Assembly (NCBI GenBank): GCA_964596645.1
Contig: CAZQVB010000024.1
Span: 8,567 to 72,566, forward strand
Length of the DNA: 64,000 nt
Direction of reading: 5' to 3'
From: CAVQEK01 sp964596645
GTDB lineage: Bacteria; Bacteroidota; Bacteroidia; Cytophagales; Cyclobacteriaceae
How positions within the stretch are numbered: the stretch's first letter is position 1; the number at the start of each line of letters is the position of its first letter. The translations under genes and the position numbers were made by a program. The notes below the pieces were generated by a model. The model saw nothing but the letters and a program-made list of their open reading frames with translations, ran no database searches and was not told the DNA's origin. Of this stretch, positions 34,084-43,303 are shown piece after piece.

Positions 34084-35742
34084 TTACCCGTTCATCGATA
34101 TCAGGAATTCGTCGTTGTTGCGCGTGCCCTTCATTTTTTCCAGTAAAAATTCCATGGCTTCCATGGAGGTCATGTCTGCCATGAACTTGCGCAGAATCCA
34201 CACACGCTGCAGCGTTTCGGGATCCATGAGCAGTTCTTCACGCCGTGTGCCGGATGCAGGCACGTCGATGGCAGGGTACACACGCTTGTTGGACAGCTTG
34301 CGGTCGAGCTGTAGCTCCATATTGCCCGTGCCTTTAAATTCTTCGAAGATTACCTCATCCATTTTTGATCCTGTTTCGATCAGTGCCGTGGCAATGATGG
34401 TGAGTGAACCTCCATTTTCTACATTTCTGGCAGCGCCGAAAAATCGCTTGGGCTTGTGCAGCGCGTTGGCATCTACACCACCCGATAATATCTTACCTGA
34501 GGAAGGCACCACGGTGTTGTGCGCACGTGCAAGCCGCGTGATGGAGTCGAGCAATATCACCACGTCGTGCCCGCATTCTACCATGCGCTTGGCTTTCTCC
34601 AGCACTATGCCGGCCACCTTTACATGGCGTTCTGCCTGCTCGTCGAATGTGGATGAAATCACCTCTGCTTTTACGCTCCGGGCCATGTCGGTTACTTCTT
34701 CAGGCCGCTCGTCGATCAGCAGGATCATCAGGTACACTTCCGGATGGTTTTCTGCTATGGAGTTGGCGATATTTTGAAGCAGTACTGTTTTTCCTGTTTT
34801 TGGCTGGGCCACGATCATGCCCCTCTGGCCTTTGCCAATGGGTGCGAAAAGGTCGAGAATACGCGTAGAATAGTTGGACGGGCTAGCCGACAGGTTCAAT
34901 TTTTCTTGAGGGAACAGAGGCGTGAGATACTCAAACGGCACCCGGTCGCGTATTTCATCGGTGGTTTTACCGTTCACCGTTTCTACGCGCAGCAGTGCGA
35001 AATATTTTTCACCTTCTTTCGGGGGTCGAATCTGCCCGCGTACGGTGTCGCCGGTTTTTAGTCCGAAAAGCTTGATTTGTGAGGGCGACACGTAGATGTC
35101 GTCGGGGCTGGCGAGGTAGTTATAATCGGAGCTGCGCAAGAAACCATAGCCGTCTTGCATTATTTCCAGCACACCTTCATTGATGATGGCACCGTCAAAT
35201 TCTTTCAGGGTAAGCCGTTTAGGCTTTTTTTCCTCCCGTGGCGGGCGCTCTTCCCGAGGCTTTTCTTCACGGTTGTCGCGCCGTTGTTCTTTATTCTCGC
35301 GTTTGTTGTCGTTTATCTTGCGGTCGGGAGCAGCAGCAGATTGATCTTGATCTTTACCAGTGTTTTTTGTTTTCTCGCTCTTATCCTCTTCACCGGAGTC
35401 TAAATCCAGGTCAAAAGACTCGAGTACATCGTCTGAGCTTTTTTTCGGGCTTTCCGTAGCCTCTTTATTATCGGGCTTTTTCTTCACGTTTTCGCGCTTG
35501 GGAATAAACCGCTTCTTCTCTTCCTTCTTTTCGGCGCCGTTGTCTGTAGGGGCCGCCTTGGCATCATTGCCTTCGGGGGTTGCTTTCTTTTGAGTAGCCT
35601 CAGGGTTGGATGCCTGAAAGTCGAGGATCTTGTAGATAAGTTCTTTTTTAGGAAGCTTTTTGTAATTGTCTAACTTCAATTCCTCCGCTATATCTTTCAA
35701 CTCTGAAAGAAGCCTGACATTTAAATCTTGAATGGTGTACAT
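34084..35742 (-). CDS. rho: Transcription termination factor Rho with long charged insert
   Basis: 552 residues, about 130 more than the E. coli protein. The N-terminal Rho_N/SAP-like helices (about 1-50, LLSELKDIAEELKLDNYKKLPKKELIYKIL) are followed by a Lys/Glu/Arg-rich low-complexity region (about 52-180). The RNA-binding cold-shock-like domain comes next (EGVLEIMQDGYGFLRSSDYNYL), then the ATPase with Walker A VAQPKTGKTVLLQ, MILLIDERPEEVTDM and VVILLDSITRLARAHN. Such an insert is usual in Bacteroidota and is thought to be disordered. Monocistronic. Confidence 0.97.
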   Translation of the reverse strand: MYTIQDLNVRLLSELKDIAEELKLDNYKKLPKKELIYKILDFQASNPEATQKKATPEGNDAKAAPTDNGAEKKEEKKRFIPKRENVKKKPDNKEATESPKKSSDDVLESFDLDLDSGEEDKSEKTKNTGKDQDQSAAAPDRKINDNKRENKEQRRDNREEKPREERPPREEKKPKRLTLKEFDGAIINEGVLEIMQDGYGFLRSSDYNYLASPDDIYVSPSQIKLFGLKTGDTVRGQIRPPKEGEKYFALLRVETVNGKTTDEIRDRVPFEYLTPLFPQEKLNLSASPSNYSTRILDLFAPIGKGQRGMIVAQPKTGKTVLLQNIANSIAENHPEVYLMILLIDERPEEVTDMARSVKAEVISSTFDEQAERHVKVAGIVLEKAKRMVECGHDVVILLDSITRLARAHNTVVPSSGKILSGGVDANALHKPKRFFGAARNVENGGSLTIIATALIETGSKMDEVIFEEFKGTGNMELQLDRKLSNKRVYPAIDVPASGTRREELLMDPETLQRVWILRKFMADMTSMEAMEFLLEKMKGTRNNDEFLISMNG

Positions 35743-36010
35743 ATTGAAATACTATGGGGAAAGATCTCCTAATCGCAATGGCTGATCGGGAAGTAGAATA
35801 AAATGATTGATTACTTATTTGGAAAAAAAGATTGAATCGGAGTTCAGATATCTGGGACAACATCTAAACGACAAAAAACCTAAGAAGTTTTTGTGACTGC
35901 AATATTAACGCGGTCATTTGGATTTAGCAAGCTATGCATCTCAAAATTGCTATTAACCTGTGCTGGTATTCTATCGTCAATTCTGTTTTTCAATCTGAGG
36001 GCAAATCTCG

Positions 36011-36018
36011 TAGTTTTG
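36011..36018 (+). promoter_or_regulatory. Candidate -7 promoter element TAGTTTTG
   Basis: Matches TAnnTTTG, 44 nt upstream of the serS start at 36063. It lies inside a longer in-frame extension (35934-36062) that is therefore probably leader rather than coding. Confidence 0.4.
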
Positions 36019-36062
36019 CCATTCTATTTATTCGTTTCCAATATCTACTCATCACATCGAAT

Positions 36063-37337
36063 ATGCTTCGGATTCAAGACATAAAGGAAAATTGGCTGCA
36101 AATTGAAGAAGGCTTGCGTAAGAAACGTGTTAGTGATGCGCCGGCAAAAATGCAGCATCTCATCGATCTCGATCAAAAACGCAAAGACATACAAACCCGC
36201 CTAGATGAGCTTCTGAACCAGTCAAACACACTGTCGAAGCAGATAGGCGGACTCATGCAGAGCGGCAAGCGCGAAGAGGCGGAGGCTGCCAAAAAGCAAA
36301 CGGCTGAGCTGAAAACCAGCATTCGGGAACTGCAGGAGGCACAGAATAATGTAGACGAAAAACTCACAGAAGCACTGTATAATGTACCCAATGCGGCACA
36401 TGCAAATGTACCTGACGGTGCCGGTGCCGACGACAATACGGTGGTGCTGGTGGGAGGGCACATGCCAGACTTGATCGACGAGGCCCGCCCACACTGGGAT
36501 TTGATTGAGCGATACAACATCATTGATTTTGAGCTCGGTACTAAGCTGACGGGCGCTGGCTTCCCTGTATACAAAGGCAAGGGGGCCAAGCTGCAGCGGG
36601 CACTCATCAATTTTTTTCTGAATGAAGCAGATAAAGCCGGGTACCTGGAGATACAACCGCCCATCATGATCAACGCGGAATCGGGATATGCTACCGGGCA
36701 ACTGCCGGACAAAGAAGGCCAGATGTACGAGGTGACGGCAGAGAAGTTTTATTTGATACCTACTGCCGAAGTACCCATCACCAACTTGTACAGAAATGTA
36801 ATACTGGAAGAAAAGGACCTGCCCATCAAAAACGTGGGCTACACCCCATGCTTCAGGCGCGAGGCCGGCTCGTGGGGCGCACACGTGCGTGGCCTTAATC
36901 GACTGCATCAATTTGATAAAGTGGAAATTGTGCAAATTACGACTGCCGCCCACTCATATGACGCACTGGAAGAAATGTGCATTTATGTGGAAGGATTGCT
37001 CGAAAAACTGGAGCTGCCTTATCGCCGGTTGCTTCTCTGTGGAGGTGACATGGGCTTTACGTCAGCCATGACCTTCGACCTGGAGGTGTACGCGGGTGCC
37101 CAGAAGAAATGGCTGGAGGTGAGCTCCATTAGCAATTTTGAAACCTACCAATCCAACCGGCTAAAGCTCCGGTATAAAGATGCTGCAAAGAAACCCAGCC
37201 TGCTGCACACGTTGAATGGCAGCGCACTGGCACTGCCGCGCATTGTGGCAGCCCTTTTAGAAAATAATCAAACATTAGATTCTATTAAAATACCCAAGGC
37301 GTTGGTGCCCTACACAGGATTTGACACTATAGAATAA
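36063..37337 (+). CDS. serS: Seryl-tRNA synthetase
   Basis: 424 residues from ATG 36063, matching normal SerRS length; an upstream in-frame extension from 35934 lacks family similarity. The N-terminal coiled-coil tRNA-binding arm spans about 30-105. Class II motifs are seen in YLIPTAEVPITNLYRN, GYTPCFRREAGSWG (motif 2) and the C-terminal LNGSALALPRIVAALLENNQ (motif 3). It charges tRNA-Ser in the cytoplasm. The next gene's ATG follows its stop with no gap. Confidence 0.97.
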   Translation: MLRIQDIKENWLQIEEGLRKKRVSDAPAKMQHLIDLDQKRKDIQTRLDELLNQSNTLSKQIGGLMQSGKREEAEAAKKQTAELKTSIRELQEAQNNVDEKLTEALYNVPNAAHANVPDGAGADDNTVVLVGGHMPDLIDEARPHWDLIERYNIIDFELGTKLTGAGFPVYKGKGAKLQRALINFFLNEADKAGYLEIQPPIMINAESGYATGQLPDKEGQMYEVTAEKFYLIPTAEVPITNLYRNVILEEKDLPIKNVGYTPCFRREAGSWGAHVRGLNRLHQFDKVEIVQITTAAHSYDALEEMCIYVEGLLEKLELPYRRLLLCGGDMGFTSAMTFDLEVYAGAQKKWLEVSSISNFETYQSNRLKLRYKDAAKKPSLLHTLNGSALALPRIVAALLENNQTLDSIKIPKALVPYTGFDTIE

Positions 37338-37814
37338 ATGAAGACTGTGAATGCAACCATACGGCCCGGCACCAAAGAAGACCTGCCTCAGATACTCACG
37401 TTGGTACAGGAACTTGCCGCTTTCGAAAAAGCCCCGGAAGAAGTCACGAATAGTGTGGATCGCATGGCCAATGAAGGCTTTGGTGACAGACCATTTTTTC
37501 ATGCCTTTGTAGCGGAACTCGAAGGCAAAATAGTGGGCATGGCCGTGTACTTCTTTAGCTATTCCACCTGGAAGGGCAAGTCGCTGTACCTGGACGACAT
37601 TGTAATTGCCGACGGCTTCAGGCGGCACGGTATAGGTAATGCGCTATTTAGTGCTGTGGCCAGGGTAGCACGCGATCAGCAGTGCGGAAAGATGCACTGG
37701 CAAGTGCTGGATTGGAATGAGCCGGCCATTCAATATTACAAAAAGGTCGGGGCAAAATTTGATTCGGAGTGGATCAACTGCAGCCTCAATGCACACCAAC
37801 TGAACGACTTTTAA
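37338..37814 (+). CDS. GNAT-family N-acetyltransferase (diamine/thialysine acetyltransferase-like)
   Basis: 158 residues. The acetyl-CoA-binding motif A is LYLDDIVIADGFRRHGIGNALF (about 87-108), followed by QVLDWNEPAIQYYKKVGAKFDSEW, the pattern of SSAT-like diamine or thialysine acetyltransferases. Start and family length agree. It abuts the serS stop codon, so the two are cotranscribed, and its 3' end overlaps the convergent DUF4286 gene by 4 bp. Confidence 0.9.
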   Translation: MKTVNATIRPGTKEDLPQILTLVQELAAFEKAPEEVTNSVDRMANEGFGDRPFFHAFVAELEGKIVGMAVYFFSYSTWKGKSLYLDDIVIADGFRRHGIGNALFSAVARVARDQQCGKMHWQVLDWNEPAIQYYKKVGAKFDSEWINCSLNAHQLNDF

Positions 37815-38119
37815 ATCGCTACTTCTTCCAGCAGCGTCATAAAGGCTACATGTCGATTGCGAAATTTTTCATTGATCATGGCAGAGAGTTGAGCCGCCTC
37901 ATTGGCAAGAAAGCGCTCTATCTGCTCAAGATTGTCAGACTGGAACTGCAGGGCAAAAGTAGGGTCGTCAGTTGCTTGCTCTGATAATAGCCTGTACATT
38001 TTCCATTGGGTAAAATAACCGCCAGCCAAAGCCGCGGGAATATATTCCGTCTTCATCCAAAGCAGCCATTCACTGGCGCTGCCGGCGTCTATGTTGAAAG
38101 TAATGTTGTAGAGTATCAT
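37811..38119 (-). CDS. DUF4286 family protein
   Basis: 102 residues, cytoplasmic, ferredoxin-like alpha/beta pattern. MILYNITFNIDAGSASEWLLWM at the N-terminus, then FALQFQSDNLEQIERFLANEA and NRHVAFMTLLEEV, match the family. Function unknown. Overlaps the acetyltransferase gene tail by 4 bp. Confidence 0.85.
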   Translation of the reverse strand: MILYNITFNIDAGSASEWLLWMKTEYIPAALAGGYFTQWKMYRLLSEQATDDPTFALQFQSDNLEQIERFLANEAAQLSAMINEKFRNRHVAFMTLLEEVAI

Positions 38120-38311
38120 TGCGCAGTGATGTTTGCTTTTTGCAATATTCTCAGGGATTTATATCGACTATTCATGGTTTGTGTAACATTTTATTCATTT
38201 CTTTGAACAAAAATTCTTAAGGCCGTGTTAATGTGACAGTTACAGATATGCGCGCTGAGCGATTTTAGCAGCATATTCAGGTTGGTTTATTAGAGGTTAA
38301 AATTTACAACG

Positions 38312-39235
38312 GTGTCATACTATTCTATCAAAGATCTTGAACAGCTTTCTGGTATAAAGGCCCACACTTTACGCATTTGGGAGCAACGCTACAACTTCAT
38401 CAAGCCAAAAAGAACCGGTACGAACATAAGGTATTACAACGATGAAGACCTTCGGCTTGTGTTGAATGTTTCTCTTTTGAAAGATAACGGATACAAAATT
38501 TCGCAAATCAGCCAAATGGCGGTGAGCGACATGCAAGATAAGGTACAGCGGCTTATGGAAAGCAAGCTGAGTTATCCTGAGCAGGTACAGGCGTTGACCA
38601 TATCTATGCTCGACTTGGATGAAGATCGCTTCGAGAGAATATTATCAACCAATATTTTGCAAATAGGCTTTGAGCGCACGATGATGAAAATCATCAATCC
38701 TTTTTTCAGGCGTATCGGTATATTATGGCAGACAGGGTCTATCTCACCCGCGCAGGAGCATTTTATGTCCAATTTGATCCGCCAAAAAATTATAGTGGCC
38801 ATAGATGGTCAGACGGTTTCTAATACCAATCATAACCATAAATATTTGCTTTTCCTGCCAGAAGGTGAGTCGCATGAGATCTCACTGCTATTTTCATCCT
38901 ATATCGTGAAATCCAGAAATAACAAGGTTATTTATCTGGGAGCCAATGTGCCTCACGGTGACTTGCAGTCTATCTACGACCTGCACAGCCCTGAGTTTAT
39001 TTTGTCAGTATTCACCACCGTTCCTTCGCGTGTTGATGCTCAAGAGTACATCTACACGCTGTCTAGTACATTTCCTGATTCAATCATACTATTGTCGGGA
39101 CAGCAAGTGGTTGGGCAAGACATGGATTGTCCGCACAATGTAATTATTCTTTCCAAGCTCGAGGACTTGATAGAATTTGTGGACATAAAGACAGATGAAA
39201 TACAGGCAAAACAGGAAAGCACAGGCGCTTACTAG
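38312..39235 (+). CDS. MerR-family regulator with B12-binding domain (CarH/LitR-like photoreceptor candidate)
   Basis: 307 residues, GTG start at 38312. The MerR winged helix (about 1-70, IKDLEQLSGIKAHTLRIWEQRY) is followed by the four-helix cap with the exact Wx9EH adenosylcobalamin motif (W then QTGSISPAQ then EH, about 150-161), and a Rossmann-like B12 domain (about 185-290). The lower-ligand motif reads ESHEIS, keeping the His of ExHxxG but with Ser for Gly. CarH and LitR repress carotenoid genes in the dark and release DNA when light breaks the cobalt-carbon bond. The neighbouring sigma factor and crt genes support this role. Confidence 0.85.
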   Translation: MSYYSIKDLEQLSGIKAHTLRIWEQRYNFIKPKRTGTNIRYYNDEDLRLVLNVSLLKDNGYKISQISQMAVSDMQDKVQRLMESKLSYPEQVQALTISMLDLDEDRFERILSTNILQIGFERTMMKIINPFFRRIGILWQTGSISPAQEHFMSNLIRQKIIVAIDGQTVSNTNHNHKYLLFLPEGESHEISLLFSSYIVKSRNNKVIYLGANVPHGDLQSIYDLHSPEFILSVFTTVPSRVDAQEYIYTLSSTFPDSIILLSGQQVVGQDMDCPHNVIILSKLEDLIEFVDIKTDEIQAKQESTGAY

Positions 39236-39558
39236 CTTTGTAAGGTAACTTGTGCTTTTCAATTTTTTTATTTCTCGGCTTTAGTCGAAACCTTAATGTT
39301 TAATCAGCGTACACCATCCTTAAACACATTTACCGGCGGTTTATCCCGTCTTACTGCCAGGTTTTTTTAGAATTCTTCTCTAGGACAATATAGGGGCCTT
39401 TGCTCTCTAAGTTCAAATTTTCAATATGTCAGTTGGATTATTTTAAGTCTGTGATAAGCGCAGAAAAAATTTGTTTAGCTTAAACAAAAAAAAGTTAAAC
39501 ATTAATGGCCAGGTTTGTTTAATTATTCGTATCATTGTTTAAACAAAAATTTACCACC
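39236..39558. promoter_or_regulatory. 323-bp regulatory gap with TTGTTTA half-site array ahead of the carotenoid operon
   Basis: Between 39471 and 39546 six TTGTTTA/TAAACAA-type half-sites occur: a palindrome TTGTTTAGCTTAAACAA (39471-39487), an inverted GTTAAACA (39494-39501), a direct TTGTTTAA (39515-39522) and a perfect 12-bp palindrome TTGTTTAAACAA (39535-39546). A looser inverted pair, TGTTTAA and TTAAACA, lies at 39298-39326. The array ends 12 nt before the sigma factor ATG. It is a likely operator for the MerR regulator just upstream. No gene is seen in the gap. Confidence 0.65.
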
Positions 39559-40071
39559 ATGACAGCATTGGAATTTAGCTACACTATTAACAAACTCACC
39601 GGTTCGTTAAAGCCGTTTGCGCTTCGCCTTACAAAGGACATGGAAGATGCCAACGACCTTCTCCAGGAAACCGTTTTAAAGGCTTTTTCAAATCGGGATA
39701 AGTTTACCGACGGCACCAACCTGAAGGCTTGGCTTTACACCATCATGAAGAACACTTTCATTACCAACTATCAGCGTATGGTGAGAAAGAATACCTTTAT
39801 TGACACGACCGACAACCTGCACTATCTGAACTCATCAAGCCATACCATTGAAAATATGGCTTATGGCAAGTTCGCCATGCGCGATATTAATGAAGCCATT
39901 GAGAAATTGGATGATACTTATAAAGTGCCATTTATGATGCATTTTCGCGGGTTTAAGTATTATGAGATTGCCGACAAGCTGAACATACCTATAGGCACCG
40001 TGAAAAATCGCATACACATCGCACGCAAAGAATTGAAGGCGATGCTGAAGAACTACGCCACTAAAGCATAA
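39559..40071 (+). CDS. ECF-type RNA polymerase sigma factor
   Basis: 170 residues from ATG 39559. Region 2 (about 20-75) includes MEDANDLLQETVLKAFSNRDKF and LKAWLYTIMKNTFITNY; region 4 (about 115-165) includes FMMHFRGFKYYEIADKLNIPIGTVKNRIHIARKEL, a helix-turn-helix for the -35 element. No anti-sigma gene is nearby, so control is probably at transcription by the MerR regulator, as for LitR-LitS in Streptomyces. First gene of the crt operon; crtI begins 13 bp after its stop. Confidence 0.93.
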   Translation: MTALEFSYTINKLTGSLKPFALRLTKDMEDANDLLQETVLKAFSNRDKFTDGTNLKAWLYTIMKNTFITNYQRMVRKNTFIDTTDNLHYLNSSSHTIENMAYGKFAMRDINEAIEKLDDTYKVPFMMHFRGFKYYEIADKLNIPIGTVKNRIHIARKELKAMLKNYATKA

Positions 40072-40084
40072 TGAATAGATTATA

Positions 40085-41557
40085 ATGAAAGTACTGGTGA
40101 TAGGCTCAGGCTTTGCCGGGCTTTCAGCGGCTACATATCTCGCCAGTTTTGGCTACCAAGTTACTCTTGTAGAAAAAAATGACTCGTTTGGCGGCAGGGC
40201 CCGTCAGATGACCATAGGGGACTATGTGTTCGACATGGGTCCTAGCTGGTACTGGATGCCTGATGTGTTTGACGCGTACTTCGCAGACTTTGGCAAAAGC
40301 TCTGCGGATTATTATGAATTAATACGCTTAGACCCATCGTATTCTGTGGTTTTCGGGCCTGACGATGTCATGAACATTCCGGCCGATTACGCTGCATTGC
40401 TTCAATTATTCGAAGAACTCGAACCTGGAAGTAGTGAAAGATTACAAAAGTTTCTTTCACAAGCAGAATACAAATACAAAGTTGGTATTCAAGACCTGGT
40501 ACATAAACCGGGCTTGTCACTGACGGAATTTCTAAGCCCGCGCCTTGCACTCGACATGCTTCGATTGGATGTTTTTCAGTCATTTCACAATCATGTCAGA
40601 AAGTATCTTTCGCATCCTCACCTCATACAGCTCATTGAGTTTCCCATACTCTTTCTTGGGGCTATTGCCAAAAATACTCCTGCGCTTTACAGTCTTATGA
40701 ATTATGCCGATATTAAACTTGGTACGTGGTATCCGCTAGGTGGCATGTATAAAGTAGTAGAAGGTATGGTTCAATTAGCACGCGATCAGGGGGTAAATTT
40801 GATCACAAATTGTGAAATCGAATCCTTTACATTTGATAAGGGAAATATCAAGGCTGCGCACGGATCAAATCAAACATTTGATGTAGACGTGGTAGTGGCT
40901 GGTGCGGATTATCACCATGTGGAAACCCGCTTACTTCCTCAATCTCTTAGAAGCTATACCGACCAATACTGGCAAAAACGTACCTTAGCCCCATCATCCC
41001 TTTTGTTCTATTTGGGCTTCGACTGTAAAATACCTACTCTGGAACACCACACCTTATTTTTCGATGCGGATTTCCATATCCATTCGGAAGAAATATATCA
41101 GCGTCCCTCGTGGCCATCAAGCCCATTATTTTATGTGAATATGCCGAGTAAAACTGATCCGGAGGTTGGCCCGCCTGATGGCGAAACCATGGTGATATTG
41201 ATACCCGTAGCGCCAGACCTGAAAGACGATGATGCAACACGCGAGAAATATTTTGAGATAGTGATGCGGCGAATTGAAAAAATTACTGGCCACGATTTGC
41301 AAAAGCATATCGTTGTGAAAAAAAGCTACGCACACAGGGATTTTATTAGTGACTATCACGCTTTTAAAGGCAATGCATACGGTCTTGCCAACATCTTACG
41401 GCAGACGGCTATTTTAAAACCTTCTTTGAAAAGCAAAAAGGTGAAAAACCTGTACTATACAGGCCAGCTTACAGTACCAGGCCCTGGAGTGCCCCCATCA
41501 TTGATTTCCGGAAAAGTGGTATCAAAAGTCATTGAAAAACATTTTCACCGTGTATAA
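40085..41557 (+). CDS. crtI: Phytoene desaturase
   Basis: 490 residues. The N-terminal FAD dinucleotide-binding motif is VLVIGSGFAGLSAATYLASFGYQVTLVEK, then GGRARQ, and the C-terminal carotenoid-desaturase signature is YYTGQLTVPGPGVPPSLISGK. It introduces double bonds into phytoene to make lycopene or a close product; the number of steps cannot be read from sequence. It lies between the sigma factor gene and crtB with gaps of 13 and 8 bp, so translation is probably coupled. Confidence 0.95.
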   Translation: MKVLVIGSGFAGLSAATYLASFGYQVTLVEKNDSFGGRARQMTIGDYVFDMGPSWYWMPDVFDAYFADFGKSSADYYELIRLDPSYSVVFGPDDVMNIPADYAALLQLFEELEPGSSERLQKFLSQAEYKYKVGIQDLVHKPGLSLTEFLSPRLALDMLRLDVFQSFHNHVRKYLSHPHLIQLIEFPILFLGAIAKNTPALYSLMNYADIKLGTWYPLGGMYKVVEGMVQLARDQGVNLITNCEIESFTFDKGNIKAAHGSNQTFDVDVVVAGADYHHVETRLLPQSLRSYTDQYWQKRTLAPSSLLFYLGFDCKIPTLEHHTLFFDADFHIHSEEIYQRPSWPSSPLFYVNMPSKTDPEVGPPDGETMVILIPVAPDLKDDDATREKYFEIVMRRIEKITGHDLQKHIVVKKSYAHRDFISDYHAFKGNAYGLANILRQTAILKPSLKSKKVKNLYYTGQLTVPGPGVPPSLISGKVVSKVIEKHFHRV

Positions 41558-41565
41558 ATGAATAG

Positions 41566-42417
41566 ATGAAAAAGCATTCCTCACAAGAACTTTTTAATAA
41601 AACTGCGCATTTGTGCAGCAAGCTTATCACTCAAGAGTACAGCACTTCTTTCACACTAGGCATACAAACCCTGGCCAGTCGCTATCATGATCCTATTTAC
41701 GCCATCTATGGCTTTGTGCGATATGCCGACGAAATTGTTGACACATTTCACGGTCAAAACAAAGAGCAACTGCTAACTCAATTTCGCACTGATACTCTGG
41801 CTGCCATAGAACAAAGAATAAGCCTTAACCCAGTACTGCATTCATTTCAGTTGGCTGTAAACACATATCAAATACCCCTCGACTACATTGAGGCCTTTAT
41901 TCACAGCATGGCTATGGATCTAAAACCTCAAATCTACGATCAACAAAACTACGAACGCTATATATACGGCTCGGCAGAAGTAGTGGGGCTTATGTGTCTG
42001 AAGGTTTTTTGTGCACAAAATGAGCGCCTGTTCCAGCAGTTATACACGCCGGCCAGGCATCTGGGCGCTGCCTTTCAAAAGGTCAATTTTCTGCGAGATA
42101 TAAAAAGTGACTACGACGATAGAGGGCGGGTCTATTTTCCCAATATAGATATTAGGCGTTTTGATAAGACCAACAAACAATCAATTGAACTGGATATTCA
42201 AAATGATTTTAATCTGGCCTATGAGGGCATCACGCGATTGCCAAAAGGTAGCAAATTGGGCGTATACCTGGCCTATGTTTACTACCTCAAGTTGTTTCAT
42301 AAGATAAAATTGTGTTCAGCATCTACAATGCTGAAGCAGCGCATACGGATAGCCAATCAGACGAAGTATTTGCTGCTTATTAAGTCTTATTTTCGATATC
42401 GCCTCAACGTTTTATAG
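41566..42417 (+). CDS. crtB: Phytoene synthase
   Basis: 283 residues of the squalene/phytoene synthase family. The two Asp-rich Mg-diphosphate motifs are YADEIVDTF (about 58-66) and FLRDIKSDYDDRGRVYFP (about 178-195). It condenses two geranylgeranyl diphosphates into phytoene. Squalene synthase is less likely given its position directly after crtI. Start ATG 41566, 8 bp after crtI. Confidence 0.95.
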   Translation: MKKHSSQELFNKTAHLCSKLITQEYSTSFTLGIQTLASRYHDPIYAIYGFVRYADEIVDTFHGQNKEQLLTQFRTDTLAAIEQRISLNPVLHSFQLAVNTYQIPLDYIEAFIHSMAMDLKPQIYDQQNYERYIYGSAEVVGLMCLKVFCAQNERLFQQLYTPARHLGAAFQKVNFLRDIKSDYDDRGRVYFPNIDIRRFDKTNKQSIELDIQNDFNLAYEGITRLPKGSKLGVYLAYVYYLKLFHKIKLCSASTMLKQRIRIANQTKYLLLIKSYFRYRLNVL

Positions 42418-42454
42418 GCCACAAACATTCAGTTGTACATTAGGTTAGGTGTCC

Positions 42455-43300
42455 ATGTTGAATTTAAAGGTTGAAATAGATCAAAATTCAGGATTCTGCT
42501 TTGGGGTGGTTTATGCCATTGATATGGCTGAAGAGATACTCGATGAGCAGGGATATCTGTATTGCCTGGGCGATATCGTTCACAACGACGAAGAGGTGAA
42601 CCGGCTCGTGGAAAAAGGTCTGCGAATCATTGACCACGCTGTGTTGCAAACTTTAAAAAATGAAAAAGTCTTGATTCGTGCACATGGTGAACCCCCATCT
42701 ACATACGAGCTGGCATTGAAAAACGAACTCGAACTTATCGATGCCTCCTGCCCCGTGGTGCTGAAGCTTCAAAACAGGATAAGAAAAGCGTCTGACAAGA
42801 AGGAGCAAATATTTATATACGGAAAGCATGGACATGCCGAAGTACTGGGCTTGCTCGGCCAAACTCAAAATACGGCCACCGTTTTTGAAAACCTCGATGA
42901 AATTGAAAATACCAAGCTGCCCGAGTCGTTGGTGCTATTCAGCCAAACCACCAAGAGTGTGGACCAATTTCATAAAATAGCTTCCGTGCTGAAGGATCGG
43001 GGAGTAGAAGTAGACGCCAATGATACCATCTGCCGTCAGGTTTCTAATCGCGATGAAGAACTTCGATCATTTGCACTGAAGTACGATAAGATTATTTTTG
43101 TGTCCGGCACGAAATCGTCTAATGGGCGAGTGCTTTTTAATGTGTGCAAGCAGGAAAATCCTAATACCTACTTTATTTCCAACAGCAAGGAACTGGATGC
43201 AAATTGGTTTGGAATGCATGAATCTGTGGGCATTTGCGGGGCTACCTCTACACCCATGTGGCTGATGGAAGAAGTGAAGGAAAAATTACAGCATATTTGA
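42455..43300 (+). CDS. ispH: 4-hydroxy-3-methylbut-2-enyl diphosphate reductase
   Basis: 281 residues from ATG 42455. The three Cys ligands of the iron-sulfur cluster are in NSGFCFGV, DASCPVV and NDTICRQVSNRDEEL; substrate-binding residues appear in LIRAHGEPP, GKHGHAEVLGL, SQTTKS and SGTKSSNG. It catalyses the last MEP-pathway step, giving IPP and DMAPP. Sitting between crtB and crtZ, it links precursor supply to carotenoid demand. No second copy is in the window. Confidence 0.95.
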   Translation: MLNLKVEIDQNSGFCFGVVYAIDMAEEILDEQGYLYCLGDIVHNDEEVNRLVEKGLRIIDHAVLQTLKNEKVLIRAHGEPPSTYELALKNELELIDASCPVVLKLQNRIRKASDKKEQIFIYGKHGHAEVLGLLGQTQNTATVFENLDEIENTKLPESLVLFSQTTKSVDQFHKIASVLKDRGVEVDANDTICRQVSNRDEELRSFALKYDKIIFVSGTKSSNGRVLFNVCKQENPNTYFISNSKELDANWFGMHESVGICGATSTPMWLMEEVKEKLQHI

Positions 43301-43303
43301 GTC

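Noticed and set aside
35934..36062. N-terminal extension of serS
   Set aside because: The extension does not resemble SerRS and contains a TAnnTTTG promoter match; the ATG at 36063 gives the standard protein length.
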